Part shown: positions 6,290 to 12,182 of the stretch, one piece after another
Position numbering within the stretch: position 1 is the stretch's first letter
Layout: each line of letters begins with the position of its first letter
Assembly (NCBI GenBank): GCA_946480125.1
Contig: CAMLIY010000078.1
Location: 1-12,182 of the forward strand
Length of the DNA: 12,182 bases
Direction: 5' to 3'
Source: an uncultured Asticcacaulis sp.
GTDB lineage: Bacteria; Pseudomonadota; Alphaproteobacteria; Caulobacterales; Caulobacteraceae
The notes under the pieces: generated by a model
The model's input: the letters and a program-made list of their open reading frames with translations, nothing else
Database searches by the model: none
What the model was told of the DNA's origin: nothing
Position numbers and translations under genes: made by a program

Positions 6290-7690
6290 ATGCATGACCG
6301 GATCGGCGCAAATACAGCGACCATGCCCGCTGCCCGGCCGGAGCGTTTACGCCGCATCGCCGTTATTGGGTCCGGCATAGCCGGCTTATCCGCTGCCTGG
6401 CATCTGAACCGTCACTGTGAGCTGACCGTATTCGAAAGCGCCGGCGTGCCGGGCGGACACAGCCATAGTATTAATGTCGGCAGCCCGGATACCCCTCTGT
6501 GGATCGATATGGGTTTCATTGTTTTCAATGAACCGGCCTACCCTAATCTGGTCGCGCTGTTCAAAGCGATCGACGTACCCTATCAACTCAGTGATATGTC
6601 GTTCGGTGTCTCCATTGATCGCGGCTCGCTTGAATATTCTAGCCTGGGGCTGAGAGGCCTGTTCGCGCAAACACGCAACCTGTTCCGCCCGCGCTTTCTC
6701 TCCCTGTTGCTCGACATCATGCGTTTCTATCGTGAGGCGCCCAAGGATCACGCCGCACGCAGCCGCGAAGACTATCGCCTGGGCGATTATCTCAAGGATC
6801 GCAATTACGGCCGCGCCTTTATCGACGATCACCTGTTGCCCCAGGCGGCCGCCATATGGTCGACTTCCGCGGGTCAGGTGCTCGATTATCCCTTCCGCGC
6901 CTTCATTACCTTTTTTGAAAATCACGGTCTGTTGCAGGTGCTGGATCGCATTCTGTGGCACAGCGTCATCGGCGGCGCACAGGCCTATGTGAACAAGCTG
7001 GCCGCGCCATTCGCCCATCGCATCAAGACCCATGCCGCGATCACATCCGTTCAGCGTCACGCCGCCGGCGTCATCCTGACAGACCAGACCGGCGGCATAC
7101 ATCATTTTGACCAGGTGATTTTCGCCACCCACGCAGATACCACCCTGCGCCTGCTTGGCGATACGGCGAGCCTTGACGAACGCCGCACGCTGGGGGCTTT
7201 CAGCTACACCTCGAATCAGGTCGTCCTGCATACCGACGCCTCGTTCATGCCGCGGCGCCGGGCCGCCTGGTCGAGCTGGAACTATCACGGCGAGCGCATG
7301 TCATCGCCTGAACAGCAATTGTGCGTCACCTACTGGATGAACCTGTTGCAGGTATTGAAAACCAAACAGAACTATTTCGTGACGCTCAATCCCAGCCATG
7401 AGGTCGATCCGGAAAAGGTCATCGAAACCCGGCAGTTCGAGCACCCGCTGTTCAACGCCGCGGCTATTGCCGCCCAATCGCATCTTGGCGCATTGCAGGG
7501 CCAAAATAACAGCTGGTTCTGCGGCGCCTATTTCGGCTCCGGTTTCCATGAAGATGGCCTGCAATCGGGGCTGGCCGTGGCGGAAGCCATTACCGGCGTG
7601 GCGCGGCCGTGGGCATTCGACTGGACGCAAAGCCGCATCCGCTACAATCCGTGGACGGTTGAATCCGAGGTGCGTGAGGCCGCCGAATGA
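6290..7690 (+). CDS. FAD-dependent amine-oxidase-like oxidoreductase (NAD/FAD-binding)
   Basis: Flavoprotein of 466 residues. The N-terminal dinucleotide-binding fold is AVIGSGIAGLSAA (24-36) with GSGIAG, a ribose-binding Glu49 at the end of strand 2 (VFES), and PGGHSHS (54-60). The C-terminal FAD-contact stretch is FCGAYFGSGFHEDGLQSG (410-427). This is the COG2907-type amine oxidase/desaturase-like protein that commonly precedes DUF1365 and a cyclopropane-fatty-acid synthase. In R. sphaeroides such genes belong to the RpoE regulon and have been linked to unusual (methylated/furan) fatty acids; the exact orthology and substrate are not shown here. The CGGAG ribosome-binding site lies 6 nt before the ATG. 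The stop overlaps the DUF1365 start as ATGA. Likely acts on membrane acyl chains; that is inference. Confidence 0.9.
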   Translation: MHDRIGANTATMPAARPERLRRIAVIGSGIAGLSAAWHLNRHCELTVFESAGVPGGHSHSINVGSPDTPLWIDMGFIVFNEPAYPNLVALFKAIDVPYQLSDMSFGVSIDRGSLEYSSLGLRGLFAQTRNLFRPRFLSLLLDIMRFYREAPKDHAARSREDYRLGDYLKDRNYGRAFIDDHLLPQAAAIWSTSAGQVLDYPFRAFITFFENHGLLQVLDRILWHSVIGGAQAYVNKLAAPFAHRIKTHAAITSVQRHAAGVILTDQTGGIHHFDQVIFATHADTTLRLLGDTASLDERRTLGAFSYTSNQVVLHTDASFMPRRRAAWSSWNYHGERMSSPEQQLCVTYWMNLLQVLKTKQNYFVTLNPSHEVDPEKVIETRQFEHPLFNAAAIAAQSHLGALQGQNNSWFCGAYFGSGFHEDGLQSGLAVAEAITGVARPWAFDWTQSRIRYNPWTVESEVREAAE

Positions 7691-8472
7691 CCACGCTGAA
7701 ATCTGGTATATATGAGGGTAAGGTGGTGCATCAGCGCTTTCGGCCGAAAGCGCATCACCTGTCTTACCGCATGTTCCAGGTGCTGCTCGATCTCGACCAG
7801 CTCGAAGGGGAGCTGAATGCGCTGCGGTTCCTGTCGCACAACCGCTTTAACCTGTTCAGCTTCCATGACCGTGACCATGGCCCTGACCAGGCCAGCCGCC
7901 AGGCGCCGCTGAAAGACCGGGTGCGTGATCTGCTTCAATCGCACGGTCTTCAGGCCGACCGCCTGTTTCTCCTGGCCATGCCGCGCGTGCTCGGTTTTGT
8001 CTTCAATCCCATCAGCGTCTATTTCGCCAGTCAGAGTGACGGCCGGATCACGGCCCTCATTTACGAGGTCAACAACACCTTCGGCGATCGCCATTCCTAT
8101 GTTTTGCCAGTGATGGAAAGCGCGCGTCATCTACGCCAGTCGTGCGAAAAACGCCTGCATGTTTCGCCCTTCATGGATACACGTGATATGCGTTACCTGT
8201 TTGACGTGACAGCGCCAGGAGACACGTTTGCCCTTAATATCCGCCTGCAACACCAAACGGCACAGGGGGCGGAAGACATGCTGTTCGCCGGCTTCACCGC
8301 GGGCCGGCATGATCTGTCCGATGCCCGTGTTTGGCGTCTGTTCTGGTCCCTGCCCCTGATGACGCTCAAGGTTGTGGCCGGCATTCACTGGGAAGCGATC
8401 AAGTTAATTTTAAAAGGATTGTGGCTCAAACCAAAGCCACCGACGCCCCGCTCCGGCGTTAGCCTCGGTTAG
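7687..8472 (+). CDS. DUF1365 domain protein
   Basis: A 261-residue DUF1365 protein of unknown biochemical function. Family landmarks are SGIYEGKVVHQRFRPKAHHLSYRMF (6-30), HNRFNLFSFHDRDHG (51-65), RVLGFVFNPISVYF (100-113), YEVNNTFGDRHSY (126-138) and KRLHVSPFM (155-163). No signal peptide is visible; a hydrophobic stretch near 220-246 might touch the membrane. The gene overlaps the FAD oxidoreductase by 4 bp (ATGA), so the two are almost certainly made together. I recall that DUF1365 and oxidoreductase genes of this kind in R. sphaeroides are needed for normal ChrR turnover under singlet oxygen, which fits the divergent rpoE-chrR here. No catalytic mechanism is assigned. Confidence 0.92.
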   Translation: MTTLKSGIYEGKVVHQRFRPKAHHLSYRMFQVLLDLDQLEGELNALRFLSHNRFNLFSFHDRDHGPDQASRQAPLKDRVRDLLQSHGLQADRLFLLAMPRVLGFVFNPISVYFASQSDGRITALIYEVNNTFGDRHSYVLPVMESARHLRQSCEKRLHVSPFMDTRDMRYLFDVTAPGDTFALNIRLQHQTAQGAEDMLFAGFTAGRHDLSDARVWRLFWSLPLMTLKVVAGIHWEAIKLILKGLWLKPKPPTPRSGVSLG

Positions 8473-8480
8473 GTAAGACA

Positions 8481-9278
8481 ATGGCGATCATTCCCGTATT
8501 AAGCCTGTTCAATCAATTTGTTCCGAAGGATAAAGGCATTCACCGCGTGGCGCATGATGTGGCCTATGGCCGTCATCCGCGCCAGCGATACGATGTCTAT
8601 GCCCCGCGCCAGACCAGCGGCAAGCTGCCGATGCTGGTTTTTTTCTACGGCGGCGGCTGGTCGGAGGGCACGAAGAACGACTATGTCTGGATGGCCTATG
8701 CGCTGGCGGCGCTTGGCTATGTCGTCATTGTGCCGGATTACCGCCTGGTGCCCGAAGTGCATTATCCCGATTTTCTGCAAGATTGCGCAAACGCGGTTCG
8801 TCATGCCGTCAGCCAGGCGCGTGACTATGGCGCCAATGGCTACCGGCTGGTGCTGATGGGCCATTCGGCCGGCGCCTATAATGCCGCCATGCTGACTCTG
8901 GACCCGTCCTATCTGAAAGCGGGCAGCGTAACGGCCTTTGTTGGCGTTTCCGGCCCCTATGATTTCTATCCGTTCGACGTCAAGGCGTCGCGTGATGCGT
9001 TTTCGAGCTGGCCGCGACCAAAGGACACCCAGCCGATCAGCTATGCACGTAAACTGTCCAGCTCGATCCTGCTGCTGCAAAGCCGTGCCGATACGGTGGT
9101 GGGCACACATAATGCCGTCAATCTCGCCACAAAGCTGAAAGCCGCCGGCAACGCCGTCCAGCTCAAGCTTTACGACCATCTCAGCCATCAGGACATGGCG
9201 GCCGCGTTCGCGATACCTTTCCGGAAAAAAAGCGCAATCCTGGCCGATGTCCGCTTATTTCTGTCATCAGCGGTTTGA
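8481..9278 (+). CDS. Alpha/beta hydrolase (HSL/BD-FAE-like esterase)
   Basis: Alpha/beta-hydrolase of 265 residues without a signal peptide. The oxyanion-hole motif is FYGGGWSEG (55-63), the nucleophile elbow is GHSAG (Ser129), and the other probable triad members are Asp204 (RADTVV) and His236 (LSHQD). An intact triad implies hydrolysis of an ester, thioester or amide; the substrate is unknown. It lies 8 bp after DUF1365, with a TAGGTAA ribosome-binding site overlapping the DUF1365 stop, so it is the third gene of the putative RpoE-controlled operon. The position is one often held by a cyclopropane-fatty-acid-synthase-type methyltransferase. A lipid or acyl-ester substrate is therefore a reasonable inference, but kynurenine-formamidase-like or carboxylesterase activity cannot be excluded. 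Confidence 0.9.
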   Translation: MAIIPVLSLFNQFVPKDKGIHRVAHDVAYGRHPRQRYDVYAPRQTSGKLPMLVFFYGGGWSEGTKNDYVWMAYALAALGYVVIVPDYRLVPEVHYPDFLQDCANAVRHAVSQARDYGANGYRLVLMGHSAGAYNAAMLTLDPSYLKAGSVTAFVGVSGPYDFYPFDVKASRDAFSSWPRPKDTQPISYARKLSSSILLLQSRADTVVGTHNAVNLATKLKAAGNAVQLKLYDHLSHQDMAAAFAIPFRKKSAILADVRLFLSSAV

Positions 9279-9297
9279 GTTTGGCAACTCACGGCTC

Positions 9298-9336
9298 CCG
9301 TCCATCAAGACCACATATGTGGATCCCGATGGACGG
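9298..9336. terminator. Hairpin-forming double palindrome, probable bidirectional terminator
   Basis: Arms CCGTCCATC (9298-9306) and GATGGACGG (9328-9336) are perfect 9-bp complements. They enclose a second perfect palindrome, CCACATATGTGG (9311-9322). In RNA this folds into a 9-bp stem, an internal loop and a 4-bp stem with a 4-base loop. GCTC (9294-9297) and GAGC (9342-9345) could add to the base. It sits between the convergent ends of the hydrolase and esterase genes. There is no long T-run on either strand, only CTTT after the plus-strand arm, so simple intrinsic termination is not certain. Confidence 0.55.
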
Positions 9337-9365
9337 CTTTAGAGCTTTAGCGGCGATATAAGGGC

Positions 9366-10340
9366 TTAGTCTTTGGGTTTCAGCAATCCGTGCATACCCA
9401 GCCAGAGCACATATTCATCAAACCATCCGGTGCTGGTGGTTTCCTTGTGATACATGCCGAAGCCATGGCCACCCTGTTCAAAAAAATGGAACTCAACCGG
9501 CCGCCTGGCGGCCCGCCAGCTGTCAATCAAGCCAAACCCGCCATTGGCAAAGAATGGATCATCAGAGGCCAGCGCCACAAAAAGCGGTGGCGCATCGGCC
9601 GGCACATTGACCGCGGATAAGGGACCATAAATGTCACCGATAAAGGCCGGCTTCGCGTCCTGGCCATCCAGTGTCGTCGCCATGGTGAGCATCGCGCCGG
9701 CAGAAAAACCGATCATACCGACCCGATCCGTATCGACATGCCACTCTCCGGCGCGTGACCGGACCAGGGCAAACGCCGCACGCGCATCCGCGATCTGTGG
9801 CGCCAGGCCGGCCATGGCTTCTTCTGGCGTTTGCCGCGGTGGGCGGGCTGTGCCTGAGAACATCGCCTTCATCGAAGCTTCAAAGCCGGCCATGTCTTCT
9901 GGCGTCGGCTTAAGCCGATATTTCAACACGAAGGCGGCAATGCCTTTGTCTGCCAGAGCGCGGGCGACATCCCACCCTTCGTTTTCCATCGACAGAGTCA
10001 TAAATCCTCCGCCCGGCGCGATAATCACGGCTGCGCCCGAGGCCTTCGCCGGATCGGGCAAAAACGGTGTGAGTGTCGCGACCGTAACGTTACGCACAAA
10101 GGTGCTTCCATATTGACTGTGCCACGCTTCTTTGGCGGTTGATCCCGGCAGCGGTCCGGTATTCAGAATAATAGCGTTTGGCTGGGCCGGCATGGTGATC
10201 GGCGTCATCTGGTCATTTTGCGCCTGCACCGGAAGGGCGAAAGCCGTCGTCAATGTCAAGGCCATCGCCAATGCGACAACCGGCTTGTTAATCCCTTGGA
10301 TAATCGGCCGGCAGGCCTCGGCAGTGGTTTTAAATGTCAT
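9366..10340 (-). CDS. Secreted alpha/beta-hydrolase esterase (acetyl-xylan-esterase-like)
   Basis: Protein of 324 residues with a long N-region and signal peptide: hydrophobic VVALAMALTLTTAFA (21-35), likely cut after ALPVQA (about residue 40), so periplasmic or exported. The alpha/beta-hydrolase core has PGGGF (109-113) for the oxyanion hole, GFSAG (211-215, Ser213), Asp260/261 (ASDDPFF) and His292 (GGHGFG). It resembles acetylesterases and xylan esterases placed beside hemicellulases. The start at 10340 was chosen because of a near-perfect AAGGAGG 5 nt upstream. A longer start at 10427 would bury that site and displace the signal peptide. It follows the arabinofuranosidase gene by 118 bp on the same strand. 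Removal of acyl groups from arabinoxylan is inferred from this neighbour, not proven. Confidence 0.88.
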   Translation of the reverse strand: MTFKTTAEACRPIIQGINKPVVALAMALTLTTAFALPVQAQNDQMTPITMPAQPNAIILNTGPLPGSTAKEAWHSQYGSTFVRNVTVATLTPFLPDPAKASGAAVIIAPGGGFMTLSMENEGWDVARALADKGIAAFVLKYRLKPTPEDMAGFEASMKAMFSGTARPPRQTPEEAMAGLAPQIADARAAFALVRSRAGEWHVDTDRVGMIGFSAGAMLTMATTLDGQDAKPAFIGDIYGPLSAVNVPADAPPLFVALASDDPFFANGGFGLIDSWRAARRPVEFHFFEQGGHGFGMYHKETTSTGWFDEYVLWLGMHGLLKPKD

Positions 10341-10345
10341 GGTAT

Positions 10346-10352
10346 CCTCCTT
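10346..10352 (-). promoter_or_regulatory. Strong ribosome-binding site fixing the esterase start
   Basis: AAGGAGG on the minus strand, 5 nt before the ATG at 10340, is the strongest Shine-Dalgarno match noticed in the window. It decides the esterase start against the upstream in-frame ATG at 10427. Confidence 0.85.
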
Positions 10353-10458
10353 TTTATTGTGATGATTTTTACTGGGGCGTTCGGTGGTGACGCGCGATGG
10401 CCGTGTTATTATTTCCCTGATACACACCCTATACCTAGCCAGATGCGAGATTTTAACA

Positions 10459-12182
10459 TCAGGCCAGCCGGTACTCGAACAGCGTGATGCTGGTCGGCGC
10501 CAGAGATAATGCGGCGGCGCGCGGATTGAAGCTGCCTTCCTTTATCGTGACCTGCGGCGCCGCACTCACCTTGTTTTCGGCGTCAAGACCAGGTGCAACC
10601 AGACCCCATGTTCGTCCGGATTTGGCGAGCGAGGCCCCCTTGATATCCAGTTTCAGGCTTTGCCTGTCTTCGGTGGCATTGACCACAGAAACGATCAGAG
10701 CCTGGCCATCCCTAGTTAAGGCGGCGGACACATCGACGGGCCAGGTGGCGCTGCCGGTATTGACGCTGGGCTGGTCACCACCGACCGGATAACGCGGTGG
10801 CGGCACAGGCGACGTCCCCGTCACAGCCACCGGCGTGACACCAAAGTGTTGGTTATAAAGCTGGAACACCCGTCCCGTAGCGCTGATCACGGAGTCAGTC
10901 GGCGAGAAATCAAGCCAGCCCGTCGCCATCGTATAACCGGCGGCCTCGATGAAATCGGTGTGACGATAAAATTCATGGAAGGCCGAGGCAATGGCCAGGC
11001 AACCCTTGTAATCCGCGCCAAAATGATAGGCCCATTCGTCGAAGAAGACCTTGATTTTGCCCTCATTCAGCGCCGGGAAGGCTTTTTTATAGGCGTCCCA
11101 GCAATCAGCCATGGTCTGGATCCGCTGCGCCATGCCGCGTGACCATTCATTCAGCGATTGGGTGATATCCACCAGTTTTCCGGTCGACAGATCATAATGC
11201 TTGTTTTCAGGCGGATAGGCGTGGGTCTGAAGGGCATCAAACCGGCCCATGCAGTTTTTCAACATGCCATAGGCCCAGTCACGATCTGAGCCAATGGCCA
11301 CTTGTGGCTGGCCTTCGATGAAGATGCCTTGCCCTGTGGTCATTTCGTCAGCAAAGCCGCCGGGTGCGGCGATATAGATGGTCGGATCGACGGCGCGCAT
11401 GGCGTCGACGAACAGGTTATGTTTGATGTAATACTGTTCGGGGACGATGTGACCCATCTGCCAGTGGCCGTACATCTCGTTGCCGACATCCCAGTATCTG
11501 ACATGCCACGGCTCCGGATGGCCGTTGGCCGCACGTTTGGCGCCCCATTCGGTGGTAGCCGCGCCATTGATATATTCCACCAGTTCCGCACCGGAACGCG
11601 GCGAATCGAACCCGGTACTGACGCACCAATAAGGCTCCACATTGATCAGGCGAGCCATGTAAAGCAGTTCATCGACACCGACATCATTGGGCTGCACGGC
11701 ATTCCACACCGGATCCATGATCGGCGGCCGCTTGTCCGGATCACCAATACTGTAATGCCAGTCATAGGCCGACAGGAAATTACCGCCCGGCATACGCATG
11801 ATCTTGCAGTCCACCTCACGCAGCCGCGCCATTATATCGGCCCGGAAACCGCCCACATTATCAGCCGGCATCAGGGAGACGGCGCCGATGCGGAACGTGC
11901 CGGTGCCGGTGCCGGTAATTTCCAGGCGGCCGCTGGTTGTTGCCGCGCCGCAATCAAATTTGAGCGGCACCGTTTTCCAGTCCGTTGCGGTCGCCACCGT
12001 CACGCTTTGACGCGTGGCGGGGTCGCTGCCCCAGATCAAGGTCGCCGTAACGGTCACGCCTGCATCGGCAGCGATGACCAGACGGACATTATAGCCCTTC
12101 TTCGCCAGGGCCAGATCCGATTGATAAATGCCGAGCGGGGTTTCGCCCGTCAGTTGGACGACCGGGCTGTGCGCGCCGACAT
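10459..12182 (-). CDS. GH51 alpha-L-arabinofuranosidase (N-terminus beyond window)
   Basis: Glycoside hydrolase of family 51 that removes arabinofuranosyl side chains from arabinoxylan or arabinan. The frame is open through the right edge; 573 residues are visible and the true start is outside. Numbered from the GTG at 12057, the order is: end of an N-terminal carbohydrate-binding-like beta domain (about 1-65), RMPGGNF (88-94), the acid/base glutamate in WDVGNE (Glu194), THAYPPE (278-284), the nucleophile glutamate in FFDEW (Glu341) and a C-terminal beta-sandwich (about 400-532). The GTG at 12057 is not the start, because 41 in-frame codons upstream (with GIYQSDLALAKKGYNVRLVIAADAG) continue family-like sequence. 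A signal peptide cannot be judged. It lies upstream of the esterase on the same strand, forming a hemicellulose locus. Confidence 0.92.
   Translation of the reverse strand, partial: VGAHSPVVQLTGETPLGIYQSDLALAKKGYNVRLVIAADAGVTVTATLIWGSDPATRQSVTVATATDWKTVPLKFDCGAATTSGRLEITGTGTGTFRIGAVSLMPADNVGGFRADIMARLREVDCKIMRMPGGNFLSAYDWHYSIGDPDKRPPIMDPVWNAVQPNDVGVDELLYMARLINVEPYWCVSTGFDSPRSGAELVEYINGAATTEWGAKRAANGHPEPWHVRYWDVGNEMYGHWQMGHIVPEQYYIKHNLFVDAMRAVDPTIYIAAPGGFADEMTTGQGIFIEGQPQVAIGSDRDWAYGMLKNCMGRFDALQTHAYPPENKHYDLSTGKLVDITQSLNEWSRGMAQRIQTMADCWDAYKKAFPALNEGKIKVFFDEWAYHFGADYKGCLAIASAFHEFYRHTDFIEAAGYTMATGWLDFSPTDSVISATGRVFQLYNQHFGVTPVAVTGTSPVPPPRYPVGGDQPSVNTGSATWPVDVSAALTRDGQALIVSVVNATEDRQSLKLDIKGASLAKSGRTWGLVAPGLDAENKVSAAPQVTIKEGSFNPRAAALSLAPTSITLFEYRLA

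Noticed and set aside
10137..10145. Another TGATCC as a third RpoE promoter (plus strand)
   Set aside because: It lies inside the esterase coding region, points away from any plus-strand gene, and no gene start follows it.
10341..10427. Upstream start for the esterase (29 extra residues)
   Set aside because: The polar, basic leader would hide a clear signal peptide, and the strong AAGGAGG is placed for the ATG at 10340.
10341..10458. Terminator or promoter between arabinofuranosidase and esterase
   Set aside because: The 118-bp gap has AT-rich patches and an imperfect GTGTTAT/ATACAC repeat, but no convincing stem with T-run and no -35/-10 pair good enough to call.

Overview
The window looks like alphaproteobacterial chromosome. 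GC content is moderately high, by eye near 60%. Genes are tightly packed, with several 4-base ATGA overlaps. The RpoE/ChrR (ECF11-type) module and the style of the carbohydrate-active genes fit Caulobacteraceae-like or related alphaproteobacteria; I cannot name a genus with confidence. The first 44 bases are not genomic: they match the Illumina read-2/i7 library adapter, so the left edge is an assembly artefact that cuts off a gene.

Left third (45-4401): a complete four-gene 'ligase-associated DNA damage response' cluster arranged as two divergent pairs. On the minus strand a metallo-beta-lactamase-fold exonuclease is followed by an ATP-dependent DNA ligase, of which only the first 72 codons are present. 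On the plus strand an Lhr-Core type DEXH helicase is followed by the metallophosphoesterase endonuclease PdeM (MPE). Only 43 bp separate the two divergent start codons.

Middle (4412-9278): a singlet-oxygen/photo-oxidative stress type module. On the minus strand lie an ECF sigma factor (RpoE, ECF11), its zinc-binding cupin anti-sigma factor ChrR and a DUF2177 membrane protein. Divergently on the plus strand lie a FAD-dependent amine-oxidase-like oxidoreductase, a DUF1365 protein and an alpha/beta hydrolase. The 164-bp spacer holds two back-to-back promoter candidates, each TGATCC-N18-TAA, with their -35 elements forming a perfect 8-bp inverted repeat. This suggests that RpoE drives both its own operon and the divergent putative lipid-modifying operon. 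The cyclopropane-fatty-acid-synthase-type methyltransferase that often follows DUF1365 is absent here, and the alpha/beta hydrolase takes its place.

Right end (9366-12182): two minus-strand genes for plant cell-wall polysaccharide breakdown, a GH51 alpha-L-arabinofuranosidase (N-terminus beyond the window) and a secreted alpha/beta-hydrolase esterase with a signal peptide. A hairpin-forming palindrome separates them from the stress operon.

No tRNA, rRNA, CRISPR array or insertion sequence was seen, and no gene-free stretch exceeds 300 bases.
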